Positions 47,776 to 56,591 of a DNA stretch of 64,000 nucleotides are shown piece by piece (within the stretch, counting starts at the first letter, position 1; the number at the start of each line of letters is the position of its first letter). The DNA comes from Flavobacterium limi (GTDB taxonomy: Bacteria; Bacteroidota; Bacteroidia; Flavobacteriales; Flavobacteriaceae): positions 124,001-188,000 of the forward strand of contig NZ_JAADZV010000002.1 in assembly GCF_010645075.1 (NCBI RefSeq). Reading direction: 5' to 3'. A program made the translations under genes and the position numbers. The notes beneath the pieces were generated by a model. That model was given only the letters and a program-made list of their open reading frames with translations, did no database searches and was not told where the DNA came from.

Positions 47776-49932
47776 TTAGTTGCTCACGCACCATTTTGTC
47801 TCCCATTCTTTTATAGATGCCCGTACTTTCGCTTCATCAAAAGGCGTGTTGTTAATGGCTGATTCTCGTTGTGCCTGGAAAAACATTTTCCATCTTGGCC
47901 AGTAAAAATCTTTGTACATTCCTTTCCATGCTCTTGAGGCATAATCATTTAGGTGTCCTTCTCCGCCCCAAAGCGTAATTAATGTTTTGGCATTTTTTAC
48001 ATATAATTTCGATTCTGCAGGAGTTGTTCCGTAATCTGATGCCGATTTTATCCAATTATTCAGGCTATTTAAAGGCTGGCCTGACATCATAGTATCTATA
48101 TCCAACGCAGTTTTTTCTATTTTCTTCAATAATTCATCACCTTTTTTGATATCTTTTGATTCATAAGATTTTACGCATTCCATCAGCATTTCGTCGATAG
48201 AAAGGGAATAATAATGTCTTGAAGCATCTATTAGATCATAATTATAGAGATTCTTTTTATTGTAATTTTTAGCTTCTTTATTCAAAATATCTAAAGCTTG
48301 TTTCAGTTTCTCTTTATCTCCCGGATTGCCTTTGAATTCGGTTACTTTTAAGGTTGGCCTTTTAAAAAGCAAATAAGCTCCGGCCCAGTCATTCCACCAT
48401 CGGGTTTCCCAGTATTTAGTGCTGTAAACAGATTCAAGTAATAATTGCCAGCCCTGAAAAACAGCATCGGATGTTTTTCCATATCTGGCATTCAGTTGTT
48501 TTTCGAGCCATTCGTTTATTGGTTGTTTTCCTTGTGTCCATGGAAGATCATAAATATATTCGTAAACTACAGAGTTGTTATTCAAACCTTCAGGCATAAC
48601 ACCATAACCTACGATATTTCCTTTTTTAGGGTTTTGCAATAAGCTGATAAGTTCATTTTTATAGAAATTCAAATCACCGTATACCGGATTTGATCCACCG
48701 TAATTATGTACATAGCCATAACTCCATTGTTTTCCGTAAAAGGCCTCTTGATTTTCCCATACTTTATATCTGTCGTTTGCATAATCCTGAACAATCATTC
48801 GGTCATTCGGAACTTTACTCAAGAAAGCTTTCGTGGCTTCTTTTGTCCAAAACTCTTTGTTATCGCCAAAAAGCCATCCCTGCATAACCCAGGTTGCTTT
48901 TGGAGAAGCCTCGTTGATGGCTTCGAAAATAGTTTTCCCATAATCTGCCAGTTCTTTATATTTATGTTCTTCAGAAACAGGCGGCGTTATTTCGTTAAAG
49001 GAATCGGCCAGAAAAAAATCAGATGGCCCGTATGTTTTGGTGTAGATTTCGATAAAACGTTTTCCTATTTCCTTAAATAAAGGATCATTAGGATCTAATA
49101 GATAAGTACTTTCAAATCCTCCGCCTGACCATGATTTTAATTCACTTATTTTTGAATTAGGATGTGATTCAGCAAAAGCTTTTGGTACATAACCACTAAA
49201 AGCAGGTACAACGGGATGCATACCCAGTTCTCTCATTCTTTGCAATAGCTTTTTTTGAATATCTTGCTTTTTATTTATCCATTCCTGAGGCAAGGGTCCG
49301 CCGAGACTGTTTATATTTCCCATTCGCTGCCATGGCAAAAATGCTGGTCCAGCAAAATGAGCCTGCAATTGGCTGTCTGTTAATCCGTACTCTTTCCACA
49401 GTTCCTGCCAGACTGCTTCCTGCCCTTCCAGAGCTGTAGGCAAATTAATTCCGTGAAGCGCCATCCAGTCAATTTCCTGTTCCCAGCGTTTCCAGTCCCA
49501 CCAGGGTGTGGTATAACCAAAAGTACAGGCGTTTAGATACTTTCTGTATTTAAAAGGAGTCGATTGTTTTTTTGAATATTTTGGAAATACCTTAGGCAGG
49601 CTAATTCTATTGCCCTCCCAGCTTATTGAAACAGCACCGATATCTTTTAGAAAAGTATATGCTCCATAACAAATGGCAATATTTGAGGTTGCGTTAATCT
49701 TCACTTTATTGTCTGTTGTTTCTACCTCAAACGAATCTTGTCCCTGATTTTTGTTTTCAATAAGATGTAACTCAAATTCTTTTGCACGATTCCCGATGAG
49801 TCTTTCTATAACTGCCTGTGCACTTTTGGTATTGTCCAAACTTTGGCTATAGAGGTTGGATTTCAAAAAAAACAGCAGTGCAAAAAGCAGCATAACATTA
49901 TTTAGTAAGGATTTGTAATTTTTAATTTCCAT
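47776..49932 (-). CDS. GH89 alpha-N-acetylglucosaminidase
   Basis: The protein reads as 718 residues from the ATG at 49932 (MEIKNYKSLLNN), which leads into the hydrophobic signal ending YSQ. An ATG at 49947 is also possible. The family order is present: small N-terminal domain, TIM barrel and C-terminal helical domain. Key segments are CTFGYTTPWWDWKRWEQEIDW, FFLADSFNEITPP (Glu at about 314) and GVMPEGLNNNSVVYE, which align with the two catalytic glutamates of human NAGLU. It removes terminal alpha-N-acetylglucosamine. Known substrates are heparan sulfate, mucin alpha-GlcNAc and related glycans. It heads the GH89-NagB unit behind a long leader. Confidence 0.93.
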   Translation of the reverse strand: MEIKNYKSLLNNVMLLFALLFFLKSNLYSQSLDNTKSAQAVIERLIGNRAKEFELHLIENKNQGQDSFEVETTDNKVKINATSNIAICYGAYTFLKDIGAVSISWEGNRISLPKVFPKYSKKQSTPFKYRKYLNACTFGYTTPWWDWKRWEQEIDWMALHGINLPTALEGQEAVWQELWKEYGLTDSQLQAHFAGPAFLPWQRMGNINSLGGPLPQEWINKKQDIQKKLLQRMRELGMHPVVPAFSGYVPKAFAESHPNSKISELKSWSGGGFESTYLLDPNDPLFKEIGKRFIEIYTKTYGPSDFFLADSFNEITPPVSEEHKYKELADYGKTIFEAINEASPKATWVMQGWLFGDNKEFWTKEATKAFLSKVPNDRMIVQDYANDRYKVWENQEAFYGKQWSYGYVHNYGGSNPVYGDLNFYKNELISLLQNPKKGNIVGYGVMPEGLNNNSVVYEYIYDLPWTQGKQPINEWLEKQLNARYGKTSDAVFQGWQLLLESVYSTKYWETRWWNDWAGAYLLFKRPTLKVTEFKGNPGDKEKLKQALDILNKEAKNYNKKNLYNYDLIDASRHYYSLSIDEMLMECVKSYESKDIKKGDELLKKIEKTALDIDTMMSGQPLNSLNNWIKSASDYGTTPAESKLYVKNAKTLITLWGGEGHLNDYASRAWKGMYKDFYWPRWKMFFQAQRESAINNTPFDEAKVRASIKEWETKWCVSN

Positions 49933-49994
49933 GCATTCACTTTTCATATCAATATATTTAGATTAACAACAACTTCTTAAAAATAGTTACATAC

Positions 49995-50026
49995 AAAAGA
50001 GGGAGACTATGATAATCTCCCTTTTT
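49995..50026 (-). terminator. Terminator-like hairpin in the leader of GH89
   Basis: On the minus strand AAAAAGGGAGA, a 9-nt loop and TCTCCC are followed by TCTTTTG. The hairpin lies between the candidate GH89 promoter (box at 50144-50151) and the GH89 start, on the same strand, so it would interrupt GH89 transcription unless it is regulated. A 13-codon ORF (50049-50090) precedes it. Confidence 0.55.
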
Positions 50027-50143
50027 CAAATCAACTTAAAAAACTAACTCAAAATTTACGCTCAATACTCCTTGTTTGAAATATTGGCATGAAACACTTA
50101 ACAACTTCTCATCTCTCTTCCAAACCAGATGATTAACTTAGGA

Positions 50144-50199
50144 TAAAATTACTGCTAAAGAATCTCTAAGAAATGGACGCATTATTCAAAACTATGGAC
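50144..50199 (-). promoter_or_regulatory. Promoter with 21-bp-spaced GTCCAT direct repeat (GH89)
   Basis: GTCCAT occurs on the minus strand at 50199-50194 and 50178-50173 (21 bp apart), with TAATTTTA (50151-50144) starting 27 bp after the second copy. The box is one base off TAnnTTTG. The site is about 210 bp from the GH89 ATG, leaving a long leader. The whole 398-bp gap (49948-50345) otherwise holds only the hairpins listed separately. Confidence 0.7.
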
Positions 50200-50240
50200 A
50201 TTTTATCCATTGTTATTTTAGTGATTAATTTGAAGTGATT

Positions 50241-50278
50241 AAAATAAAAAACTACAACTTTTTTAGGGGGTTGTAGTT
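50241..50278 (-). terminator. Terminator of the peptide export operon
   Basis: On the minus strand AACTACAAC and GTTGTAGTT form a perfect nine-pair stem with an 11-nt loop, followed by TTTTATTTT. It lies about 70 bp past the stop of the HExxH gene. Confidence 0.85.
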
Positions 50279-50345
50279 CTGTTGTTAACAATATAAAAAT
50301 GATTTCCAAACTATAAATTACATTTAAGTATGATTCTTTTTTTAT

Positions 50346-51458
50346 TCAAAATTTATTAAACTTTTCATAGTAATTATCAAGCAATATGTCCCCCCCTTTC
50401 TGTGAGACTAATATTGTAAGTCCTGTTTCACAAAGTGCCTCTATCCTACAGCTTTCGTCTTTGGAGGATGCTAATTTTCCAATTTTTTCATCAAAGATGG
50501 CAATGGTTTCGATAGCATTTTTAACAATCTTTATTAATTGCTTAAAATCTTCCTGAGACAATCTGTTCTCCTGCACATAGTTTTCTAACCTGGCACCGCG
50601 TCTGTATTTTGGATATTCTTCCAGCCCCATAAAATTCTGCATCCACCATTTATCATAATATCCTATGGTTTTAACAATTCCAATATAATCTGCAATTAAT
50701 TCATCGTGCAGGTTGTTTGAAGCATGCCCGTATCTTTTTAAGGTATATAAATGGGTTAATTCATGTTCCAGTCTGATCGAAACAGAATTTGAAATCCATA
50801 TATCTTCATCTAAGCCAAGCTGCTTTGCAGATACATTACTATATGGTTTTGTACTCAGAATAATCAATCTGTCCTTGTATAAAGGTTTATTGAGTATTAC
50901 GTTAGAAAATTCCTGATTCCAGTTTCCAAAAGGATTTTTTGCCAGCCATTGACTTTTTAGAATCTTAATTCTTTCCCAATTATTGATCCCATTTATCAAT
51001 ACAGCTCCCATTGATTGAGGGATTTCAACAGGATTATTTTTATGCAATAAGGATTGGATTATTTTAACGAAATCTTTTTCATTTGAAATTGTTAAAACAG
51101 GTATTCTACCTGCTGAACAAATAATATTTTCAAATTTGATGCTCTTAGAATTAGTTAATTCCAGACAAGAAGGTAAACTTGCCAAATCTATTTTGCCTTT
51201 AAAAACAAACTCTTTATATAACTCAGATTTATCTATTCCTGTTTCTATCGGGAAATTGAGCTGAGGGTAACATTTTTTTAATAAATCAAATACATTCCCG
51301 CTTGTATTGTTTTTAGAATAGTTATCCCAGAATTCAATACTTGATTCTTCTGAGTAGAGTGGTTTGTTATCGAACTTATTGAAAAGATATTCTTTAAGTG
51401 CATGAGACAAATTCAAAGAAAACTCCTGATTTATTTTTAAGGAAACTGAATTATCCAT
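50346..51458 (-). CDS. HExxH-containing protein at the end of the peptide operon (metallopeptidase candidate)
   Basis: I chose the ATG at 51458 (MDNSVSLKIN). It comes one base after the stop of the transporter gene (TAATATG), which indicates coupling; the ATG at 51500 would overlap that gene by 41 bp. The 370-residue protein has H232-E233 and H236 in RLEHELTHLYTLKRYGH, a classic HExxH zinc site. Downstream NLHDELIADYIG offers E253 or D257 as the third ligand. There is no signal peptide or membrane segment. I do not recognise the family by name. Its place in the operon suggests it processes or degrades the peptide, or modifies it, but it could be a non-proteolytic zinc protein. Confidence 0.7.
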   Translation of the reverse strand: MDNSVSLKINQEFSLNLSHALKEYLFNKFDNKPLYSEESSIEFWDNYSKNNTSGNVFDLLKKCYPQLNFPIETGIDKSELYKEFVFKGKIDLASLPSCLELTNSKSIKFENIICSAGRIPVLTISNEKDFVKIIQSLLHKNNPVEIPQSMGAVLINGINNWERIKILKSQWLAKNPFGNWNQEFSNVILNKPLYKDRLIILSTKPYSNVSAKQLGLDEDIWISNSVSIRLEHELTHLYTLKRYGHASNNLHDELIADYIGIVKTIGYYDKWWMQNFMGLEEYPKYRRGARLENYVQENRLSQEDFKQLIKIVKNAIETIAIFDEKIGKLASSKDESCRIEALCETGLTILVSQKGGDILLDNYYEKFNKF

Positions 51459-51459
51459 A

Positions 51460-54369
51460 TTATGCAATCTGACGTTTAGCCAATTGTGTAAACAAACCAT
51501 CCAGCTGCATTAATTCGTCATAAGTACCAGATTCCGTAATTTCTCCTTTATCCAAAACAAAAATGCGGTCTGCGTTTTTTATGGTACTCAGTCTGTGTGC
51601 AATAACAATTCGGGTAGCCTGAAGTTTGTCTAAACTTTCTGCTACTATATTTTGGGTTCTGTTATCAAGTGCACTTGTTGCTTCGTCCATGTAGAGTAGT
51701 CTTGGTTTATGTACAATAGCTCTCGCAATCATAAGCCTCTGCCTTTGTCCGCCTGAAAATGTACCTGCTCCCTCACTTATAAAGGTATGCAATTCCATTG
51801 GCATGGTTTTGATATCCTCCTCCATACCGGCCATTCGGGCTGCATCCCAGGCATCATCTAATGTCAGCTCTGAATTTCCAACAATATTCTGGTAAATACT
51901 TCCGGACATAAGAGCCCCATTTTGCAATACCACACCAATTTGTCTTCTTACCAACTCTTTGTTCATCGTGTCAAAAGTGTTACCATCATAAAAGATTGAG
52001 CCCATTTCAGGATGTTCAAATCCCAAGAGCAGTCTCATAATTGTCGATTTTCCTGAACCGGAAGCACCAACGAAAGCTACCATTTCTCCTGGCTTAATTT
52101 TGAAAGTAATGTTTTTTAAAATTAGAGGCTGATTTTCGTTGTATCGAAATGAAACCGAATTCATTTCAATTTCGCCGGCCAATTCACCAGGATCAATACT
52201 TTGTTCTACAGATTCAGTTTCTTCTTCTAAAATAGGTTTAACCCTTTCGTAAAGCGGAATAACATTAAGTGATGTTATAAATGCCATGCTTAACCGTAAG
52301 CTATCACTTAAAAATTTATTAAATGCCGTAATAAAAGCCATAAAGGCACCTACAGTAAGCATAGTAGTTATTTTATCAGCATTGAGAACCGTATAGTATA
52401 TAAACGAAAAAAAGAAAATACTTGTAAAAAGCGGATACGAGCTATTAAAAACTTCTACAAAATTTTGATAACTGCCGGAACTGAATCCTAAGGTTTTTAA
52501 TTTTGAAAATTTATCGGCCCAAAGAGCAAAAACTCTTTTTTCACCACCAGTAATCCTTATTTTACTGATTCCGGATAAAAATTCAAAAAGAAAGCCCTGA
52601 ATTTCTCCCTGGTATTTAGAAACTTCCCTGTCGTATTTTAATTTTAAACATCCCATGGCAATCATGAATATCACGGCAACTAAAGCTAAACCTACCCCAA
52701 CCCAGGCCAGTCCTGAATCGTAATAAAAAAGCAGTATCAGATTGACAAATGAAAACGCACCGCTCAATACAGCTGTCATCAATGTATTAGAGAGAATTTG
52801 CCGAATAGAATTAATACTGAGAACCCTGTTTGTAAGATCTCCTGCTGTATATTTTTTATAAAAAGTTACCGGCAGTCTTAATATGTAATCCATAACACCG
52901 GCCTGCAGGTTAATACTGGATTTTGATTCTACACGCATTTGCAACACCCCCTGAACCAGCTGAAGTCCGGCAGTGACCAAAGCAATTATAATCATAATGC
53001 TAAATACTTCAAAATGGATGGATCTGTCTGCTGTCGGGATAACATCGTCGAAAATGATTCCTGACAAAATTGGAATTAACAAACCTATCAAACTACCTGC
53101 AAAAGAAGCTAAAATCAATAGTTTTGCATCTTTTTTCACGCCGTTCATTGCAAAATTCAATACTTTTTTCATGGAATCCATTTTAATATTGAATCCCGAG
53201 AAAAACATATAGCCAATTGGCTCTAATTTTTCAGCAATATCTTTGTTTACAACTGATTCTGTTCCATCATTTAAATTTTTAATTAAATAAGTATCCGAGG
53301 TTTTTTGTATTAAAGCAACTGGCTCATTATTAGGTTTCAAAAAAGCCAGGAGATGCCCATTTTCTTCTTTCCACCAAACATCCCTTAAGATAATTTTCCG
53401 CACTCGTATCTTAGAACTTTTTGCAATAGCATACAACATATTATTGGCACTGTTTTGATTCGTTTCAATATGTTTGGGTTCTTCAAATTTAAATCCGGTT
53501 TGATCCCCTATTAACTGGCAGGTAGCATAAAGTATACTTTGCTTGTTTGCACTTTTAGATGAAACAAGAGGAATACTTTTTTTATTTCCTGAAACTATCG
53601 ATTTTATTTTTTCAAGTGTATTTTTTAACTCATCTTCCTCATTTATAAGTTTATTATTCAAATGTGAATTTTCTAATAAACTGTTATTTTCTATATTTTG
53701 GCTAAGCTGATTATAAAAATAGGATTGCAGTTTTTCTAATGAAATTAAAAAATTAATTTCTTCTTCTATAACTTCGCTGGTGCTCAATATTTTTATTTCT
53801 GAATTACCGGATAAAGATTTAATCCATAATTTGTTGGATACCGGTATTGGATAGAGTGTTTCATCAGTTGAACTAGCATTCATCTCATCTGAAAAAACAG
53901 AAAGATTTCCTTTAATTAATCTTACCCAATTTATTCCATTTGAAGGATATGCAATTTTATTTTCGTTTAAAGAAAATTCAGTAAAATCATTTAAAGCTGT
54001 ATAAACTCTCGGTGCATTTTTAAAACTTAATTCTGCTGATGTTTTTAAAATCCATTTATTGATCATGTTTTTCAAAAAGAAGCGATCGACATTCAGAAGA
54101 TCACATTTTTGAATTGATAATAATTTAGCTTCGTTTGAAAAAACAACCAGTCTGATATTATCCGTACAGTTGTGGGGTAAAAAACTAAATAATAATTCTC
54201 CTTGCTTAGCAGAATAAAGATATTTTAAGGCAGATAAATACTCTCCCTGATCATCAACTTTAGTAAAAAAAACATTTACTTCACCTGAAATAATCATCCA
54301 GAAACGGTCTGTATCATCAAGAATAAATGGATTTTCTACACCTATATATATTTTCTCTTTCACTGACAT
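51460..54369 (-). CDS. NHLP/NHLM bacteriocin-type ABC exporter, permease/ATPase subunit without peptidase
   Basis: The protein has 969 residues. Residues about 1-230 form a sensory-type region resembling a cyclic-nucleotide/cupin fold (FWMIISGEVNVFFTK). The six-helix ABC exporter domain starts near LLILASFAGSLIGLLIPILSG. The ATPase has VAFVGASGSGKSTIMRL and TFSGGQRQRLMIARAI followed by LLYMDEATSALD. No C39 peptidase cysteine is present. This is the second subunit type of the NHLM export system, which pairs with the peptidase-bearing transporter at 54381. It is 11 bp downstream of that gene. Length and N-terminal extension match the family. Confidence 0.92.
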   Translation of the reverse strand: MSVKEKIYIGVENPFILDDTDRFWMIISGEVNVFFTKVDDQGEYLSALKYLYSAKQGELLFSFLPHNCTDNIRLVVFSNEAKLLSIQKCDLLNVDRFFLKNMINKWILKTSAELSFKNAPRVYTALNDFTEFSLNENKIAYPSNGINWVRLIKGNLSVFSDEMNASSTDETLYPIPVSNKLWIKSLSGNSEIKILSTSEVIEEEINFLISLEKLQSYFYNQLSQNIENNSLLENSHLNNKLINEEDELKNTLEKIKSIVSGNKKSIPLVSSKSANKQSILYATCQLIGDQTGFKFEEPKHIETNQNSANNMLYAIAKSSKIRVRKIILRDVWWKEENGHLLAFLKPNNEPVALIQKTSDTYLIKNLNDGTESVVNKDIAEKLEPIGYMFFSGFNIKMDSMKKVLNFAMNGVKKDAKLLILASFAGSLIGLLIPILSGIIFDDVIPTADRSIHFEVFSIMIIIALVTAGLQLVQGVLQMRVESKSSINLQAGVMDYILRLPVTFYKKYTAGDLTNRVLSINSIRQILSNTLMTAVLSGAFSFVNLILLFYYDSGLAWVGVGLALVAVIFMIAMGCLKLKYDREVSKYQGEIQGFLFEFLSGISKIRITGGEKRVFALWADKFSKLKTLGFSSGSYQNFVEVFNSSYPLFTSIFFFSFIYYTVLNADKITTMLTVGAFMAFITAFNKFLSDSLRLSMAFITSLNVIPLYERVKPILEEETESVEQSIDPGELAGEIEMNSVSFRYNENQPLILKNITFKIKPGEMVAFVGASGSGKSTIMRLLLGFEHPEMGSIFYDGNTFDTMNKELVRRQIGVVLQNGALMSGSIYQNIVGNSELTLDDAWDAARMAGMEEDIKTMPMELHTFISEGAGTFSGGQRQRLMIARAIVHKPRLLYMDEATSALDNRTQNIVAESLDKLQATRIVIAHRLSTIKNADRIFVLDKGEITESGTYDELMQLDGLFTQLAKRQIA

Positions 54370-54380
54370 AATCTTTAGAT

Positions 54381-56582
54381 TTATTTAGTTTCTATCAAAT
54401 GAGAATAAGCTCCATTTAGTTTTAATAATTCCTGATGAGAACCCCTCTCTACTATTTTTCCGTACTCCATCACAATTATTTCATCACAGTCTATAATGGT
54501 ACTTAATCTGTGGGCAACAATAAGGCAGGTACATCCTCTTTTTTTTATATTATCCATTACTGTTTTTTCGGTTGTGGGATCTAAGGCACTGGTCGCTTCA
54601 TCCATCACCAGAATAGTAGGATTGCCAGCTAAGGCTCTTGCAATTTCAATGCGCTGGCGTTGTCCGCCGCTAAAATTGGTTCCGCCTTCCATCACAGAAC
54701 TGTCGTATCCATCATTTCGTGCAGCAATAACATCATGAATGACGGCATCACGAGCCGAATTTATAATGTGTTTTTCGGGAATCATGGAATCCCAGAAAGA
54801 GATATTCTCCTTAATCGTACCATTAAAAACGATTACATCCTGGTCTACAACTGCCAGTGAACTTGTTATAATATGTCGTGGAATATCGTTTCTATTTTTA
54901 CCATCAAGTAAAATTTCTCCATTCCATGGATCATAAAGACCGGAAGCTATTTTCGCTATAGTCGATTTGCCGCTTCCAGAGCCTCCTACTAATGCTACTC
55001 TGCTTCCGGGTCTTAGTTTTAAATTGAAATTTTCAATTAATGCCGGCATAGTGGTGTTGTAACCAAATGTGACATTTTTCATTTCAAAATATCCAATTAA
55101 TTTATTTTTATATTCTTCATAATGGGAATGCTGAACATTTTCATTTTGTTCTTTTTCCCTGAACTGATTATCGATTTCGTAGTTCAGCACATCATCAATC
55201 CTGTTCATATCACTTTCAGTTTCATGAAGCATTGTACCTACACTCACCAACTGATTCACCGGATTAATAAAATTTGACATTAAATAGGTAAAAGCAACCA
55301 GGGCACCTAAAGTCATTTGTCCATCCATTATCTGTAAAGCTCCTATCCCTAAAATTAAAGCATTTGTCAGCGATGTAATCAGACTGGGTAAAACGTTAAG
55401 CCTGATGGTTAGCCATCCTAATTCTTGCTGGGCATTCATTACTTTAGCTAAATATCCTATCCAGTTGGTAAAAAAATCATTTTCCCTTCCGGAGGCTTTG
55501 AGCGTTTCAATCATGCTAATTCCAGAGGTTGTAGTGCCCAGTAGTTTACCCGTTTCATTGCTTAGTCTTCTGCTTCCATCTTTTCTGGCAGTAGAAACAT
55601 ATCTTAAAATAATAATGTTCAGCCCTGCCATGCAAACTCCAATTAATGTCAGGGTCACATCATAAGAAAACATGAGCGTGGCATAAAACAGGACCGCAAT
55701 AACGTTTAAGGCAGCATTCGCCAAATCACCACTTAGTAGTTTGGCTACCTTATCATTCAGCGAAACCCTGTTTCCAACTTCTCCGCTGTATCGCTGTGTA
55801 AAAAAGGCAATAGGAAGATGAAAAACATGCCACAGAAATTTACTGGAAGTCACTAAAGCCAGTTTGGTTTCTAATTTGAGTAAGAAATATTGCTGAAGGT
55901 AAACCAGAACAGAATTGATAATCAGTATTGCACCCATTATCAAAAGCAGCGGCATCACAAATCCCGAAAAATTGTTTATGAGATATTTGTCTATAAAAAC
56001 CTTAAGAAAGGACGGAATTACCAAACCCGGAATTACTAAAAATAAACTGGCTAAAATAATATAAGAAATACTTAATTTAGAATTTGTTATCCTGGAGAGC
56101 AAAGAAGACATCAATCCTCTTTTTTCATTTCCTTTTTCAAATGATGCATTAGTTTCAAAAGTTAAAACAACGCCTGTGTAGCAATCATCAAATTCCTCAT
56201 GAGTTACTGAATATCTTCCTTGTGCCGGATCGCTTAAATATACTTTGTTTTTAGTAAAACCTTCTAAAACCAGGAAATGATTAAAATTCCAAAAAATAAT
56301 GGCTGGTGTTTTAATCTGCATTAGTTTTTCAATAGACTTTGCATAACCTTTTCCTTCCAGTCCAAACTCTTTGGCTGCTTTTAGAATATTAGTGGCTTTT
56401 AACCCATCTCTCGAAACCCCACAGGATATTCTTAGTTTCTCCAAAGGAACAAACTTGCCAAAATGACCTAAAATAATACTAAGGGCCGCAGCACCGCACT
56501 CTACACTTTCCATCTGCAAAACAGTTGGAACCTTAACGGGTCTGGCTTGTTTTTCAATAACTAAGGTGGCACTATTTCCCAT
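54381..56582 (-). CDS. NHLP/NHLM bacteriocin-type ABC exporter with C39 peptidase domain
   Basis: The protein has 733 residues. The N-terminal C39 peptidase has C29 (QMESVECGAAALSIIL), H102 (NFNHFLVLEGF) and D118 (VYLSDPAQG), the full catalytic triad. Six membrane helices follow from about 165. The ATPase has VALVGGSGSGKSTIAK, NFSGGQRQRIEIARAL and LVMDEATSALD. It should cut the leader after the double glycine of the precursor encoded at 60074 and move the core across the inner membrane, together with the HlyD and TolC partners encoded next to it. It is 9 bp downstream of the HlyD gene. Confidence 0.95.
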   Translation of the reverse strand: MGNSATLVIEKQARPVKVPTVLQMESVECGAAALSIILGHFGKFVPLEKLRISCGVSRDGLKATNILKAAKEFGLEGKGYAKSIEKLMQIKTPAIIFWNFNHFLVLEGFTKNKVYLSDPAQGRYSVTHEEFDDCYTGVVLTFETNASFEKGNEKRGLMSSLLSRITNSKLSISYIILASLFLVIPGLVIPSFLKVFIDKYLINNFSGFVMPLLLIMGAILIINSVLVYLQQYFLLKLETKLALVTSSKFLWHVFHLPIAFFTQRYSGEVGNRVSLNDKVAKLLSGDLANAALNVIAVLFYATLMFSYDVTLTLIGVCMAGLNIIILRYVSTARKDGSRRLSNETGKLLGTTTSGISMIETLKASGRENDFFTNWIGYLAKVMNAQQELGWLTIRLNVLPSLITSLTNALILGIGALQIMDGQMTLGALVAFTYLMSNFINPVNQLVSVGTMLHETESDMNRIDDVLNYEIDNQFREKEQNENVQHSHYEEYKNKLIGYFEMKNVTFGYNTTMPALIENFNLKLRPGSRVALVGGSGSGKSTIAKIASGLYDPWNGEILLDGKNRNDIPRHIITSSLAVVDQDVIVFNGTIKENISFWDSMIPEKHIINSARDAVIHDVIAARNDGYDSSVMEGGTNFSGGQRQRIEIARALAGNPTILVMDEATSALDPTTEKTVMDNIKKRGCTCLIVAHRLSTIIDCDEIIVMEYGKIVERGSHQELLKLNGAYSHLIETK

Positions 56583-56591
56583 TTGTCTGTA

